64,000 nt of DNA from Chelatococcus sp. HY11 (GTDB lineage: Bacteria; Pseudomonadota; Alphaproteobacteria; Rhizobiales; Beijerinckiaceae), in the NCBI RefSeq assembly GCF_018398335.1, contig NZ_JAHBRX010000001.1, positions 558,001 through 622,000 of the forward strand, written 5' to 3'. Below, piece by piece: positions 1 to 18,909 of this stretch (its first letter is position 1; every line of letters starts with the position of its first letter). The notes under the pieces are model-generated. The model did not search any database. It was given only the letters and a program-made list of their open reading frames with translations, and was not told where the DNA came from. Made by a program: the position numbers and the translations under genes.

Positions 1-1
1 C

Positions 2-3946
<3,945 letters not shown>

Positions 3947-3951
3947 GACCG

Positions 3952-3976
3952 CGGAGCGAGCGTTACGCTCGCTCCG
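3952..3976 (+). other. Perfect hairpin between rpoB and rpoC
   Basis: CGGAGCGAGCG and CGCTCGCTCCG form an 11-bp perfect stem with a TTA loop, starting 6 bases after the rpoB stop. No T-run follows, so it is more likely an mRNA stabiliser or processing site than an efficient terminator. The rest of the 210-bp rpoB-rpoC spacer shows no gene. Confidence 0.75.
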
Positions 3977-4156
3977 GTCCGTCGCCATTCAGGTGCGACG
4001 GCCGGGTCGTTCGGGTGATAGGAGGCTGCGGATGTTCCCGGACATGCGCAGCCGGCCGAACCCAAGTTTTGCAATGGGCCTGAGGCAGGCTCGACGGATA
4101 TTTGGCCGGCAGGAGCAGAAAAGCGGCGCTCCAATCCCGGCTTGAAGGAGACGGCG

Positions 4157-8332
<4,176 letters not shown>

Positions 8333-8384
8333 GAATCACGAGATCCGCGTTCCTAAGAGGGGGATGCGGATATCGCAAAGACCG

Positions 8385-8415
8385 GAAGGGCGTCGTGAAA
8401 GCCACGGCGCCCTTT
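8385..8415 (+). terminator. Terminator after rpoC
   Basis: AAGGGCGTCGTG (8386-8397) pairs with CACGGCGCCCTT (8403-8414), with one G-T wobble, around the loop AAAGC. A short T-rich tail (TTTCT) follows. It lies about 50 bases after the rpoC stop and separates rpoBC from the str operon. Confidence 0.75.
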
Positions 8416-8422
8416 CTGCATG

Positions 8423-8498
8423 GATGAGGACTTGCCGCTTGGAATAGGACTTGCCGCTCGGAATAGGACTTGCCGCTTGGATAAGGGCTTGCCGTTTG
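8423..8498. repeat. 19-bp tandem repeat, 4 copies
   Basis: Four contiguous 19-base units starting at 8423, 8442, 8461 and 8480, with consensus GAATAGGACTTGCCGCTTG. Copies 2 and 3 differ at one base; copies 1 and 4 differ at two to four. The unit is not a multiple of three and the region has no supported gene. Confidence 0.85.
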
Positions 8499-8542
8499 GC
8501 CGCGCTGGCCGGCCTGTGCCGGGCAAAACAGGTAATTTTCTA

Positions 8543-8571
8543 TTGACGAGGCGGGTTTCTGAGTCTAGAAG
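8543..8571 (+). promoter_or_regulatory. Possible promoter for the str operon
   Basis: TTGACG at 8543-8548 and TAGAAG at 8566-8571 are separated by 17 bases. The -35 is good and the -10 weak. It is the best sigma-70-like pair I see between the rpoC terminator and rpsL, about 325 bases upstream of the rpsL start. Confidence 0.35.
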
Positions 8572-8739
8572 CAGCCCACTCAGGCAGGCAGTAGGCGCTC
8601 GCTGTTCGAAGCGACTCGTTTCGACGTATGAGCCCTAAACGCTGCTAATTTAGCACCAACTGACCGCCGGCGAAGCTGGTGAAGTTAGACCTGGGGCAAG
8701 ATCGCGTTGCGAAAGCCGCGTGATCCTCTGCATGCGCTT

Positions 8740-8770
8740 CGCGCCTTAAGCTTAATGAGCTCAAGGCGCG
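8740..8770 (+). other. Hairpin in the str operon leader
   Basis: CGCGCCTT (8740-8747) pairs with AAGGCGCG (8763-8770). Inside, AGCT pairs with AGCT after one mismatch, leaving the loop TAATG. It lies 126 bases upstream of rpsL and could be a leader control structure; no T-run follows immediately. Confidence 0.6.
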
Positions 8771-8896
8771 ATTCGTTGTGCATGGTTTTTAGAATTGTGC
8801 TGATGCACGGTGAATTGGTGTTTGTCCTCCCTCGGGGTTGGCGGCGCCGAACAGGGCCAAAGGTCGTTACGGCGGCCGAAGCGAGAGAACGAGAGC

Positions 8897-9268
8897 ATGC
8901 CGACGATCAACCAGTTGATCAGCAAGCCGCGGGTGGCGCCCAAGAGCCGTAACAAGGTTCCTGCGCTGGAGGCTTGCCCTCAGAAGCGTGGCGTTTGCAC
9001 GCGTGTCTACACGACCACGCCGAAGAAGCCGAACTCGGCTCTGCGTAAGGTCGCCAAGGTCCGGTTGACGAATGGCTTTGAAGTGATCGGTTACATCCCG
9101 GGCGAGGGGCATAACCTCCAGGAGCACTCGGTCGTGATGATCCGTGGTGGCCGTGTGAAGGACCTTCCGGGCGTTCGCTACCACATCCTGCGCGGTGTCC
9201 TCGATACCCAGGGCGTGAAGAACCGCAAGCAGCGCCGTTCGAAGTACGGCGCGAAGCGGCCGAAGTAA
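8897..9268 (+). CDS. rpsL: 30S ribosomal protein S12
   Basis: Decoding-centre protein of the small subunit, 123 residues, the usual length. The ATG at 8897 gives the standard MPTINQLI start; an upstream in-frame ATG would add unrelated residues. Lys43 (in TTTPKKPNS) and Lys88 (in GGRVKDLPG), the positions where streptomycin-resistance changes classically occur, are both wild type. It is the first gene of the str block, followed by rpsG after 78 bases. Confidence 0.98.
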   Translation: MPTINQLISKPRVAPKSRNKVPALEACPQKRGVCTRVYTTTPKKPNSALRKVAKVRLTNGFEVIGYIPGEGHNLQEHSVVMIRGGRVKDLPGVRYHILRGVLDTQGVKNRKQRRSKYGAKRPK

Positions 9269-9346
9269 TCGTACCGGCTTACCCCGGTTGAGCAGGGGCG
9301 CCGCAGGCAGCCCCGTTGACGAAATGCGAAGTTAAGGACGAGCGAC

Positions 9347-9817
9347 ATGTCCCGTCGTCACAGTGCCGAGAAGCGCGAGATCATTCCGGACCCGAAGTTC
9401 GGTGACATCGTCGTTACGAAGTTCATGAACTCGATCATGCGCGACGGCAAGAAGTCGGCCGCTGAAGCGATCGTCTATGGTGCGTTCGACATCATTGAGC
9501 AGAAACTGAAGAGCGAGCCGCTCGGCGTGTTCAAGCAGGCCCTCGAGAACGTGGCGCCGGCCATCGAAGTGCGCTCCCGCCGTGTCGGCGGTGCGACCTA
9601 TCAGGTTCCGGTCGAGGTTCGCACGGACCGTCGCCAGGCGCTGGCCATCCGCTGGCTGATCCAGGCCGCGCGGTCGCGCAACGACAAGACCATGGTCGAG
9701 CGCCTGTCGTCCGAGCTGATGGACGCCTCGAGCAATCGCGGCAGCGCCGTGAAGAAGCGCGAGGACACACACCGGATGGCTGAGTCCAACCGTGCCTTCT
9801 CGCATTACCGCTGGTAA
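9347..9817 (+). CDS. rpsG: 30S ribosomal protein S7
   Basis: Primary 16S rRNA-binding protein that nucleates the 30S head, 156 residues. The N-terminus [20 protein letters not shown] and the C-terminal [19 protein letters not shown] are typical of alphaproteobacterial S7. AAGGACGAG precedes the ATG. It lies between rpsL and fusA, 29 bases before fusA. Confidence 0.98.
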   Translation: MSRRHSAEKREIIPDPKFGDIVVTKFMNSIMRDGKKSAAEAIVYGAFDIIEQKLKSEPLGVFKQALENVAPAIEVRSRRVGGATYQVPVEVRTDRRQALAIRWLIQAARSRNDKTMVERLSSELMDASSNRGSAVKKREDTHRMAESNRAFSHYRW

Positions 9818-9846
9818 CGAGCGCAAGCCGTCGAGGAATAGCTGCA

Positions 9847-11922
9847 ATGCCGCGCACTCATGCCATTGGCGACTACCGTAACTTCGGCATCATGGCCCAC
9901 ATCGATGCGGGCAAGACGACGACGACGGAGCGCATCCTTTATTACACGGGCAAGAGCCACAAGATCGGTGAGGTCCATGAGGGCGCTGCCACCATGGATT
10001 GGATGGAGCAGGAGCAGGAGCGTGGCATCACGATCACGTCCGCCGCGACCACCTGCATCTGGCGCGAGAAGCGTCTGAACATCATCGACACCCCTGGCCA
10101 CGTGGATTTCACCATCGAAGTCGAGCGCTCGCTGCGCGTTCTCGATGGCGCGGTTTGCGTTCTCGACGGCAACCAGGGCGTCGAGCCGCAGACTGAGACC
10201 GTATGGCGTCAGGCTGACAAGTATGACGTGCCGCGCATCGTGTTCGTCAACAAGATGGACAAGATCGGCGCTGACTTCTTCAAATGCGTCAAGGACATCA
10301 TTGATCGCGTGGCCGGCAAGCCTGTCTGCCTGCAGATCCCGATCGGCTCCGAGTCCAATTTCAAGGGCGTCGTCGATCTCATCGCGATGAAAGCCATCGT
10401 GTGGGAAGATGAGTCTCTCGGCGCGCGCTTCAACCAGGTCGAGATTCCGGCGGAGCTCGCCGACCAGGCCGTTGAATACCGCACGAAGCTCGTCGAGGCC
10501 GCTGTCGAGCTCGATGACGACGCCATGAGCGCCTACCTCGAGGGCAACGAGCCCGACGAGGAGACCCTGCGCCGGCTCGTTCGTCTCGCTGTCCAGAAGC
10601 GCGCCTTCCATCCGGTGCTGTGTGGGTCCGCCTTCAAGAACAAGGGCGTGCAGCCGCTTCTCGACGCCGTGGTCGATTTCCTGCCGTCGCCGCTCGATCG
10701 TGGCGCGATCTCGGGTATCGATTTCAACACGGAAGAGCCGACCGTTCGTAATCCGTCTGACGATGAGCCCTTCTCCATGCTCGCGTTCAAGATCATGGAC
10801 GATCCCTTCGTCGGCACCATCACGTTCTGCCGCGTCTATTCGGGCCACGTCGACTCCGGTACGTCGATCCTCAACTCGACCCGCGACAAGAAGGAGCGCG
10901 TCGGCCGCATGCTCCTGATGCATGCGAACAACCGCGAAGACATCAAGGAAGCCTACGCTGGCGACATCGTCGCGCTTGCCGGCCTCAAGGAAGTCCGCAC
11001 GGGCGACACGCTCTGCGACAACCTGAAACCGGTCATTCTCGAGAAGATGGAGTTCCCTGAGCCCGTCATCGAGATCGCGATCGAGCCGAAGTCGAAGGCC
11101 GATCAGGAGAAGCTCGGTATCGCCCTGTCGAAACTTGCGGCCGAGGATCCCTCCTTCCGCGTGTCGACCGACCAGGAGTCCGGCCAGACGATCCTCAAGG
11201 GCATGGGCGAGCTTCACCTCGACATCAAGGTCGACATCCTGAAGCGTACCTACAAGGTGGACGCCAATATCGGCGCGCCGCAGGTCGCCTATCGCGAGAA
11301 GATCACGAAGAAGGTCGAGATCGACTACACGCACAAGAAGCAGACCGGTGGTACCGGCCAGTTCGCCCGCGTGAAGTTCATCATCGAGCCGAATGAGACG
11401 GGCGCGGGCTACGAGTTCGAGTCCAAGATCGTCGGTGGCTCGGTGCCGAAGGAATATATCCCCGGCGTCGAAAAGGGCCTCAACAGCGTGCTCGGCGCTG
11501 GCATCCTCGCCGGCTTCCCGGTGGTGGACGTCAAGGTCCAGCTGATCGACGGCGCCTTCCACGAAGTCGACTCGTCGGCTCTCGCCTTCGAAATCGCCTC
11601 CCGTGCGGCGTTGCGTGAAGGCCTTCAGAAGGGCGGCTCGGTCCTGCTCGAGCCGATCATGAAGGTCGAGGTCGTGACCCCCGAGGACTACACCGGTTCC
11701 GTCATCGGCGATCTGAACTCTCGCCGTGGACAGATCCAGGGCCAGGATATGCGTGGCAATGCCGTGGTGATCAACGCCATGGTGCCGCTCGCGAATATGT
11801 TTGGCTACGTGAATACCCTGCGCTCGATGAGCCAGGGCCGTGCGACCTACACCATGCAGTTCGACCACTACGAGCAGGTGCCGCAGGCGGTCGCCGCCGA
11901 GGTTCAGGCCAAGTACGCCTGA
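9847..11922 (+). CDS. fusA: Translation elongation factor G
   Basis: GTPase that drives ribosomal translocation and, with RRF, recycling; 691 residues. The GTP-binding site shows [10 protein letters not shown] (residues 17-26), a DTPGHVDF switch II motif and NKMD. The later domains are present (domain IV begins near [13 protein letters not shown]). Third gene of the str block, followed by tuf after 55 bases. Confidence 0.98.
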   Translation: MPRTHAIGDYRNFGIMAHIDAGKTTTTERILYYTGKSHKIGEVHEGAATMDWMEQEQERGITITSAATTCIWREKRLNIIDTPGHVDFTIEVERSLRVLDGAVCVLDGNQGVEPQTETVWRQADKYDVPRIVFVNKMDKIGADFFKCVKDIIDRVAGKPVCLQIPIGSESNFKGVVDLIAMKAIVWEDESLGARFNQVEIPAELADQAVEYRTKLVEAAVELDDDAMSAYLEGNEPDEETLRRLVRLAVQKRAFHPVLCGSAFKNKGVQPLLDAVVDFLPSPLDRGAISGIDFNTEEPTVRNPSDDEPFSMLAFKIMDDPFVGTITFCRVYSGHVDSGTSILNSTRDKKERVGRMLLMHANNREDIKEAYAGDIVALAGLKEVRTGDTLCDNLKPVILEKMEFPEPVIEIAIEPKSKADQEKLGIALSKLAAEDPSFRVSTDQESGQTILKGMGELHLDIKVDILKRTYKVDANIGAPQVAYREKITKKVEIDYTHKKQTGGTGQFARVKFIIEPNETGAGYEFESKIVGGSVPKEYIPGVEKGLNSVLGAGILAGFPVVDVKVQLIDGAFHEVDSSALAFEIASRAALREGLQKGGSVLLEPIMKVEVVTPEDYTGSVIGDLNSRRGQIQGQDMRGNAVVINAMVPLANMFGYVNTLRSMSQGRATYTMQFDHYEQVPQAVAAEVQAKYA

Positions 11923-11977
11923 GCTGTGATCCGCAACCAACGACGCAAAACGTCGAGTTCCTATCAGGAGCCCTACG

Positions 11978-13168
<1,191 letters not shown>

Positions 13169-13181
13169 GACACCAGCACAT

Positions 13182-13216
13182 CAGGCGAATGCGCAAGCAA
13201 TCAGCGCATTCGCCTG
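13182..13216 (+). terminator. Hairpin after tuf (partial terminator or processing site)
   Basis: CAGGCGAATGCGC (13182-13194) pairs perfectly with GCGCATTCGCCTG (13204-13216) around a 9-base loop, 13 bases after the tuf stop. No T-run follows. It may attenuate transcription between the str and S10 blocks or protect the 3' end of tuf mRNA. Confidence 0.6.
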
Positions 13217-13249
13217 CGTCGCACGGAATATTGGCCCGAGGGCGTTGTC

Positions 13250-13558
13250 ATGACTAACCAGAATATCCGTATCCGCCTCCAGGCGTTCGACCACGATGCT
13301 CTCGACGCTTCGGCGCGGGAAATCGTGTCGACCGCGAAGCGGACGGGGGCGCAGGTGCGGGGGCCGATTCCTTTGCCGACGCGTATTGAGAAATTCACCG
13401 TGAACCGCTCGCCGCACATCGACAAGAAGTCACGCGAGCAGTTCGAGATGCGTACCCATAAGCGCGTTCTCGACATCGTTGAGCCGACGCCGCAGACGGT
13501 CGACGCTCTTATGAAGCTCGACCTCGCCTCCGGCGTCGAAGTCGAAATTAAGCTCTGA
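13250..13558 (+). CDS. rpsJ: 30S ribosomal protein S10
   Basis: Small-subunit head protein, also NusE of the antitermination complex in bacteria. 102 residues, standard length, with [11 protein letters not shown] at the start and [21 protein letters not shown] in the middle. First gene of the S10 block. Only 81 bases separate it from tuf and these hold the tuf hairpin, so either readthrough or a very compact promoter must serve it. Confidence 0.98.
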   Translation: MTNQNIRIRLQAFDHDALDASAREIVSTAKRTGAQVRGPIPLPTRIEKFTVNRSPHIDKKSREQFEMRTHKRVLDIVEPTPQTVDALMKLDLASGVEVEIKL

Positions 13559-13607
13559 CCCTCCGTTTCGGTTGGTTGGTTCCTGGAACGCCTTAGAGGA
13601 TCCGCTC

Positions 13608-14330
13608 ATGCGCTCAGGCGTGATCGCACAAAAAGTTGGGATGACACGCGTCTTCACGGACGCGGGTGAGCACGTCCCTGTTACGGTTCTGAAGGTCGAC
13701 AGCTGCCAGGTTGTCGCGCACCGGACCGTGGATACGAATGGCTATACCGCGCTGCAGGTCGGCATCGGCAAGGCCAAGGTGAAGAACGTCTCGAAGGCTG
13801 AGCGCGGTCGTTTCGCGGTCGCCACGGTCGAGCCGAAGAAGAAGCTCGCCGAGTTTCGCGTCGATCCCGAGCACATCATTCCGGTGGGCGCGGAGATCAC
13901 GGCTGATCACTTCGTGGTTGGTCAGTTCGTCGACGTGACGGGCACGACGACCGGTAAGGGCTTCGCCGGCGGTATGAAGCGCTGGAATTTCGGCGGTCTC
14001 CGGGCAAGCCATGGCGTCTCGGTCTCGCATCGCTCGATCGGTTCGACCGGCGGCCGTCAGGACCCCGGCAAGACGTTCAAGAACAAGAAGATGCCTGGGC
14101 ACCTCGGTGTCGAGCGCGTGACCACGCAGAACCTGCGCATCGTGCAGACGGATGCGGAGCGCGGGCTCATTCTGGTTGAGGGCGCGGTGCCAGGTGTGTC
14201 TGGCGGCTGGATATTGGTACGTGACGCGGTGAAGCGTAAGTTGCCGAAGGAAGCGCCGCTTCCCGGGGCGTTCCGCGAGCCGAAGTCCGCTGCTGTTCCG
14301 GCGCAAGCCGAGGGACAGGAGAACGCGTGA
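13608..14330 (+). CDS. rplC: 50S ribosomal protein L3
   Basis: Early-assembly 23S rRNA-binding protein near the peptidyl transferase centre, 240 residues. The ATG at 13608 is preceded by AGAGGA and gives [16 protein letters not shown]. The conserved [15 protein letters not shown] and [21 protein letters not shown] stretches are present. The alanine/glutamine-rich tail after about residue 215 is typical of this class. Its TGA shares one base with the rplD ATG. Confidence 0.97.
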   Translation: MRSGVIAQKVGMTRVFTDAGEHVPVTVLKVDSCQVVAHRTVDTNGYTALQVGIGKAKVKNVSKAERGRFAVATVEPKKKLAEFRVDPEHIIPVGAEITADHFVVGQFVDVTGTTTGKGFAGGMKRWNFGGLRASHGVSVSHRSIGSTGGRQDPGKTFKNKKMPGHLGVERVTTQNLRIVQTDAERGLILVEGAVPGVSGGWILVRDAVKRKLPKEAPLPGAFREPKSAAVPAQAEGQENA

Positions 14331-14950
14331 TGAAACTCGATGTGACCACGCTCGACGGCTCGGCTGCCGGCACGATCGATCTTGACGAGACGATCTTCGG
14401 TCTTGAGCCGCGCGTCGACCTTATTCATCGTTACGTGCGTTGGCAGCTCGCCAAGCGCCAAGCGGGGACCCACAAGTCCCTTGGCCGCGCCGAGATCGCC
14501 CGCACCGGCAAGAAGCTGTATCGCCAGAAGGGCACCGGTAACGCCCGCCACGGCGCCGCTCGCGCGCCGCAGTTCCGCGGCGGTGGCAAGGCCTTCGGCC
14601 CGGTCGTGCGTGACCATGCGCATGATCTGCCGAAGAAGGTGCGCGCGCTTGCGCTGCGCCATGCTCTCTCGGCCAAGGCCAAGGACGGCGCGATCGTCGT
14701 GCTCGACAAGGCCAGTGTCGCCGAGCCCAAGACCAAGGCGTTGAAGGCGAGCTTCGGCAAGCTTGGTTTCGCCAATGTCCTGGTTGTCGACGGCGCAGAG
14801 CTCGAGACGAATTTCCGTCTCGCGGCCCGCAACATTCCGAATGTTGATGTGCTGCCGGTTCAGGGCATCAACGTTTACGACATCCTGCGGCGTGAGAAGC
14901 TCGTTCTGACGAAGGCCGCCATCGACGCGTTGGAGGCGCGCTTCAAATGA
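14330..14950 (+). CDS. rplD: 50S ribosomal protein L4
   Basis: 23S rRNA-binding protein lining the exit tunnel, 206 residues. A GTG directly before the ATG would add one Met. The exposed loop contains [24 protein letters not shown]. Coupled to rplC (1-base overlap) and rplW (ATGA overlap). In E. coli L4 represses its own operon, but I see no such leader here. Confidence 0.97.
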   Translation: MKLDVTTLDGSAAGTIDLDETIFGLEPRVDLIHRYVRWQLAKRQAGTHKSLGRAEIARTGKKLYRQKGTGNARHGAARAPQFRGGGKAFGPVVRDHAHDLPKKVRALALRHALSAKAKDGAIVVLDKASVAEPKTKALKASFGKLGFANVLVVDGAELETNFRLAARNIPNVDVLPVQGINVYDILRREKLVLTKAAIDALEARFK

Positions 14951-15258
14951 GCAAGGCTCCCATCGCACTGGATCCGCGACACTATGATGTGATCGTCGGA
15001 CCGGTCATCACCGAGAAGGCTACGACGGCGTCGGAGCACAACAAGGTGGTGTTCAAGGTTGCCGGTAAGGCGACCAAGCCGCAGATCAAGGCGGCTGTCG
15101 AGAAGTTGTTCGACGTCAAAGTGCTCAGCGTCAACACGCTGGTCACCAAGGGCAAGGTGAAGCGGTTCCGCAACACCCTCGGCCAGCGTTCGGACGTGAA
15201 GAAGGCGGTTGTCACCCTCGCCGAGGGTCACAGCGTCGACGTGACGACGGGCCTCTGA
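14947..15258 (+). CDS. rplW: 50S ribosomal protein L23
   Basis: Protein at the tunnel exit that docks trigger factor and SRP. 103 residues, slightly longer than E. coli L23 because of an N-terminal extension before [12 protein letters not shown]. The ATG overlaps the rplD stop as ATGA, which indicates translational coupling. rplB follows after 21 bases. Confidence 0.97.
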   Translation: MSKAPIALDPRHYDVIVGPVITEKATTASEHNKVVFKVAGKATKPQIKAAVEKLFDVKVLSVNTLVTKGKVKRFRNTLGQRSDVKKAVVTLAEGHSVDVTTGL

Positions 15259-15279
15259 GGCGGGTGAAGGACTGATCCG

Positions 15280-16119
15280 ATGGCTTTGAAATCCTTCAAA
15301 CCGGTTACTCCGAGCCAGCGCCAGCTGGTGATCGTCGATCGCTCGGAGCTCTACAAGGGCAAGCCGGTCAAGACGCTGACTGAGGGCAAGTCGTCCGCAG
15401 GCGGCCGCAACAACACCGGACGGGTGACCGTCCGCTTCCGTGGTGGTGGCCACAAGCGCACCTACCGCATCATCGACTTCAAGCGTCGCGAGCGCCTGGA
15501 GCAGCCTGGTGTCGTCGATCGGGTCGAATATGATCCGAACCGCACGGCTTTCATCGCTCTCGTCAAGTACGAGGACGGCGGGCTTGCCTATATCCTCGCG
15601 CCGCAGCGCCTGGCGGTCGGCGACACGGTCGTCGCGGGCAACCAGGTCGATATCAAGCCCGGCAACGCGATGCCTCTGGCGAACATGCCGGTCGGCACCA
15701 TCGTGCACAATGTCGAGCTCAAGATCGGCAAGGGCGGCGCGCTTGCCCGCTCGGCCGGTACCTATGCTCAGATCGTCGGTCGCGATCAGGGTTATGTGAT
15801 CGTTCGCCTCAATTCGGGCGAGCAGCGTCTTGTTCACGGCCAGTGCTTCGCGACGGTTGGCGCCGTCTCGAACCCGGACCACATGAACACGTCGGTCGGC
15901 AAGGCCGGCCGCTCGCGCTGGCTCGGACGGCGTCCTCATAACCGCGGCGTGACCATGAACCCGATCGACCACCCGCATGGTGGTGGTGAGGGGCGCACTT
16001 CGGGTGGCCGTCATCCGGTCACGCCGTGGGGCAAGCCGACCAAGGGCAAGAAGACCCGCGCCAACAAGCGGACTGACAGCTTCATCGTGACGTCGCGTCA
16101 CCAGCGGAAGAAGAGATAA
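15280..16119 (+). CDS. rplB: 50S ribosomal protein L2
   Basis: Core 23S rRNA-binding protein near the peptidyl transferase centre, 279 residues. The N-terminal [17 protein letters not shown] and the C-terminal block [26 protein letters not shown], which carries the functionally important histidine, are intact. RBS GAAGGA precedes the ATG. Followed by rpsS after 10 bases. Confidence 0.98.
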   Translation: MALKSFKPVTPSQRQLVIVDRSELYKGKPVKTLTEGKSSAGGRNNTGRVTVRFRGGGHKRTYRIIDFKRRERLEQPGVVDRVEYDPNRTAFIALVKYEDGGLAYILAPQRLAVGDTVVAGNQVDIKPGNAMPLANMPVGTIVHNVELKIGKGGALARSAGTYAQIVGRDQGYVIVRLNSGEQRLVHGQCFATVGAVSNPDHMNTSVGKAGRSRWLGRRPHNRGVTMNPIDHPHGGGEGRTSGGRHPVTPWGKPTKGKKTRANKRTDSFIVTSRHQRKKR

Positions 16120-16129
16120 GGGGCGGGCG

Positions 16130-16408
16130 ATGGCACGTTCGATCTGGAAGGGCCCGTTCTTCGACGGCTACCTCCTCAAGAAGGCCGAGGCGGCGCGCTC
16201 CGCGACGCGCTCGGAAGTTATCAAGATCTGGAGCCGTCGCTCCACCATCCTGCCGCAGTTTGTGGGCCTGACCTTCGGCGTCCACAACGGCCAGAAGCAC
16301 ATTCCCGTCTTCGTCAGCGAGGAGATGGTCGGTCATAAGTTCGGTGAATTCGCGCCGACCCGGACCTTCCATGGCCATGCCGCGGACAAGAAGGCGAAGA
16401 GGAGATAG
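16130..16408 (+). CDS. rpsS: 30S ribosomal protein S19
   Basis: Head protein of the small subunit that contacts S13 and the 16S rRNA 3' region, 92 residues, standard length. [20 protein letters not shown] at the start and [12 protein letters not shown] near the end are diagnostic. rplV begins 2 bases after the stop. Confidence 0.98.
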   Translation: MARSIWKGPFFDGYLLKKAEAARSATRSEVIKIWSRRSTILPQFVGLTFGVHNGQKHIPVFVSEEMVGHKFGEFAPTRTFHGHAADKKAKRR

Positions 16409-16410
16409 GC

Positions 16411-16803
16411 ATGGGCAAGCCCGCAAATCCTCGCGCGCTGAAGGACAACGAGGCCAAGGCTATTCTGCGCAACCTGCGCGTCAGCCCGCAGAAGCTCAAC
16501 CTTGTCGCCGCATTGATCCGCGGCAAGAAGGTGTCGACTGCCCTCGCTGATCTCGAGTTCAGCCGCAAGCGCATTTCCGTCGACGTCCGCAAGACGCTCG
16601 AGAGCGCCATCGCCAATGCCGAGAACAACCATGACCTCGATGTCGACGATCTCGTCGTTGCCGAGGCCTTCGTCGGCAAGGGCCTGGTCATGAAGCGTTT
16701 CCACGCTCGTGCCCGTGGTCGCGGCGTGCGTATTGAGAAGCCGTTCTCGAACCTGACCATCGTGGTTCGGGAAGTGGCGCAAGAAACCGGCCGCGGAGCC
16801 TGA
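16411..16803 (+). CDS. rplV: 50S ribosomal protein L22
   Basis: Exit-tunnel protein, 130 residues. The fold sequence [20 protein letters not shown] and the long beta-hairpin region ending in [20 protein letters not shown] are clear. It has a short N-terminal extension before AKAILRNL, common in this class. Sits between rpsS (2-base gap) and rpsC (10-base gap). Confidence 0.98.
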   Translation: MGKPANPRALKDNEAKAILRNLRVSPQKLNLVAALIRGKKVSTALADLEFSRKRISVDVRKTLESAIANAENNHDLDVDDLVVAEAFVGKGLVMKRFHARARGRGVRIEKPFSNLTIVVREVAQETGRGA

Positions 16804-16813
16804 GGAGAGCGCG

Positions 16814-17524
16814 ATGGGTCAGAAGGTCAATCCGATCGGTCTGCGGCTCGGCATCAACCGCACGTGGGATTCGCGTTGGTTCGCGGGCAAGATCGAGTAC
16901 GGCAAGCTGCTGCATGAGGATATGGCGATCCGCCGGGCGCTCATGAAGCAGCTCAAGCAAGCGGCGGTCTCCAAGATCGTCATTGAACGGCCGCACAAAA
17001 AGTGCCGCGTCACCATCTACTCGGCTCGTCCGGGCGTGGTGATCGGCAAGAAGGGCGCCGACATCGACAAGCTGCGCAAGACCGTGGCGAAGATGACGGA
17101 CGCCGACGTGGCGATCAACATCATCGAAGTCCGGAAGCCGGAAATCGATGCCAAGCTCGTCGCGGAGTCGATCGCACAGCAGCTGGAGCGCCGTGTGGCA
17201 TTCCGTCGCGCCATGAAGCGCGCCGTTCAGTCGGCCATGCGTCTCGGCGCGGAAGGCATTCGTATCAACTGTTCCGGCCGTCTCGGCGGCGCCGAGATCG
17301 CGCGTATGGAATGGTATCGCGAGGGACGCGTGCCACTTCACACCTTGCGCGCGGACGTGGATTACGGTACGGCGACGGCCTTCACGACCTACGGGACGTG
17401 CGGAATCAAGGTGTGGATCTTCAAGGGTGAAATCCTTGAGCACGATCCCATGGCTCAGGACAAGCGTATGGCCGAGGAAAGTGGCGGCCAGCGTAGTCAC
17501 GGCCGTAGAGAGGCTGCGGCGTAA
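16814..17524 (+). CDS. rpsC: 30S ribosomal protein S3
   Basis: mRNA-entry-site protein with helicase activity together with S4 and S5, 236 residues. An N-terminal KH-type domain carries the [18 protein letters not shown] loop, and the C-terminal domain carries [37 protein letters not shown]. The C-terminal tail is short and charged. Followed by rplP. Confidence 0.98.
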   Translation: MGQKVNPIGLRLGINRTWDSRWFAGKIEYGKLLHEDMAIRRALMKQLKQAAVSKIVIERPHKKCRVTIYSARPGVVIGKKGADIDKLRKTVAKMTDADVAINIIEVRKPEIDAKLVAESIAQQLERRVAFRRAMKRAVQSAMRLGAEGIRINCSGRLGGAEIARMEWYREGRVPLHTLRADVDYGTATAFTTYGTCGIKVWIFKGEILEHDPMAQDKRMAEESGGQRSHGRREAAA

Positions 17525-17544
17525 AGCCGCTTTAGGAGGCAGAC

Positions 17545-17958
17545 ATGCTGCAGCCCAAGAAGACCAAGTTTCGTAAGCAGTTCAAGGGCCGTATTCATGG
17601 CACCGCGAAGGGCGGTACGAATCTCGATTTCGGCCAGTTCGGCCTCAAGGCTCTAGAGCCTGAGCGCGTGACTGCCCGGCAGATCGAAGCGGCGCGACGC
17701 GCTATAACGCGTCAGATGAAGCGCCAGGGGCGCGTGTGGATCCGGATCTTCCCGGATCTTCCCGTGACCGACAAGCCGACCGAAGTGCGTATGGGTAAGG
17801 GCAAGGGCTCGCCGGAATATTGGGCGGCGCGTGTTCATCCCGGCCGCATCATGTTCGAACTCGACGGCGTGCCGGAAGAGATCGCGCGCGAAGCGCTGCG
17901 TCTCGGCGCGGCCAAGCTGCCGATCCGGACGCGCTTCATTCAGCGCATTGCGGAGTGA
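17545..17958 (+). CDS. rplP: 50S ribosomal protein L16
   Basis: A-site-proximal large-subunit protein, 137 residues. [19 protein letters not shown] and [20 protein letters not shown] are diagnostic. RBS AGGAGG 6 bases before the ATG. The short DNA repeat near 17740 follows from the coding sequence IRIFPDLP and is not a separate element. Confidence 0.98.
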   Translation: MLQPKKTKFRKQFKGRIHGTAKGGTNLDFGQFGLKALEPERVTARQIEAARRAITRQMKRQGRVWIRIFPDLPVTDKPTEVRMGKGKGSPEYWAARVHPGRIMFELDGVPEEIAREALRLGAAKLPIRTRFIQRIAE

Positions 17959-17968
17959 GTGTTAGACG

Positions 17969-18184
17969 ATGAAAACGAAGCAGCGTTTTTCCGACCTCAC
18001 CGCGATGTCGGCCGACCAGCTCCAGGACGAGCTTCTGAAGCTGAAGAAAGAGCAGTTCAATCTGCGCTTTCAGCGCGCGACGGGGCAGCTCGAGAGCACG
18101 GACCGCGTGAGGGTGGTGCGTCGCGACATAGCTCGCGTCAAGACTCTTCAGCAGCAGAAGCTCGCTGAAGCTCACAAGGTTTGA
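17969..18184 (+). CDS. rpmC: 50S ribosomal protein L29
   Basis: Small helical-hairpin protein near the tunnel exit, 71 residues. [20 protein letters not shown] followed by [15 protein letters not shown] is the family signature. It starts 10 bases after rplP and is followed by rpsQ after 10 bases. Confidence 0.97.
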   Translation: MKTKQRFSDLTAMSADQLQDELLKLKKEQFNLRFQRATGQLESTDRVRVVRRDIARVKTLQQQKLAEAHKV

Positions 18185-18194
18185 GGAGGCCGCC

Positions 18195-18437
18195 GTGCCG
18201 AAACGTGTATTGCAGGGCGTCGTCGTCAGCGACAAGCAGGACAAGACGATCGTCGTGAAGGTCGAGCGTCGTTTCACGCATCCGCTTCTGAAGAAGACGG
18301 TGCGTCGCTCGAAGAACTATCATGCCCATGACGAGGGCAACAAGTTCAAGGTCGGTGATACGGTTTGGATCGAGGAGACTCGTCCGATATCGAAACTCAA
18401 GACCTGGGTTGCCCTGGAAAACTCCGCGGCATCCTGA
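18195..18437 (+). CDS. rpsQ: 30S ribosomal protein S17
   Basis: 16S rRNA-binding OB-fold protein, 80 residues. It uses a GTG start, supported by GAGGAGG immediately upstream and by the standard [15 protein letters not shown]-terminus. The conserved [19 protein letters not shown] stretch is present. Last gene of the S10 block; a structured 103-base spacer separates it from rplN. Confidence 0.97.
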   Translation: MPKRVLQGVVVSDKQDKTIVVKVERRFTHPLLKKTVRRSKNYHAHDEGNKFKVGDTVWIEETRPISKLKTWVALENSAAS

Positions 18438-18457
18438 GCATTATTGAAGAGAGGCGA

Positions 18458-18508
18458 GGGGACCGAAAGATCCCCGTCAGTCGTAGTCCGGCAGTGTGAG
18501 CTGCCGGA
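18458..18508 (+). other. Two hairpins at the S10/spc junction
   Basis: GGGGA (18458-18462) pairs with TCCCC (18471-18475), and TCCGGCAG (18487-18494) pairs perfectly with CTGCCGGA (18501-18508) around TGTGAG. They lie between rpsQ and rplN, where the spc block begins. A ribosomal-protein control site is possible but unproven. Confidence 0.55.
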
Positions 18509-18540
18509 AACCGGTCTGAGACAGAGAAAGGATCGTTGCC

Positions 18541-18909
18541 ATGATCCAGATGCAGACGAATCTTGACGTTGCCGACAATTCCGGCGCCCGTCGCGTCATG
18601 TGTATCAAGGTCTTGGGTGGCTCGAAGCGTAAATACGCCGGCGTTGGCGACATCATCGTGGTGTCCGTCAAGGAGGCTATTCCGCGTGGGCGTGTGAAGA
18701 AGGGTGACGTGATGAAGGCGGTGGTCGTTCGCACCGCCAAGGACATCCGTCGCGCTGATGGTTCTGTGATTCGTTTCGATCGCAACGCTGCTGTGCTGAT
18801 CAACAATCAGAAAGAGCCGGTTGGAACACGTATCTTCGGGCCGGTTCCGCGCGAACTGCGCGCCAAGAACCACATGAAGATCATCTCGCTCGCGCCGGAG
18901 GTGTTGTGA
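18541..18909 (+). CDS. rplN: 50S ribosomal protein L14
   Basis: Large-subunit interface protein, 122 residues, the universal length. [28 protein letters not shown] and the final [17 protein letters not shown] are diagnostic. First gene of the spc block. Its TGA shares one base with the ATG of rplX. Confidence 0.98.
   Translation: MIQMQTNLDVADNSGARRVMCIKVLGGSKRKYAGVGDIIVVSVKEAIPRGRVKKGDVMKAVVVRTAKDIRRADGSVIRFDRNAAVLINNQKEPVGTRIFGPVPRELRAKNHMKIISLAPEVL

Larger units (their letters stand above)
8333..8896. other. Intergenic region rpoC-rpsL
   Basis: 564 bases without a convincing gene. It holds the rpoC terminator, a fourfold 19-bp tandem repeat, a possible promoter, a small palindrome (GCTAA T TTAGC, 8644-8654) and a hairpin at 8740-8770. 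This makes it the likely control region of the str operon. Confidence 0.7.

Noticed and set aside
8423-8498. CRISPR array
   Set aside because: The 19-bp units are contiguous without spacers, and no cas genes are present anywhere in the window.
17735-17765. 10-bp direct repeat in rplP
   Set aside because: It arises from the conserved coding sequence IRIFPDLP and matches the family, so it is not a slippage array.
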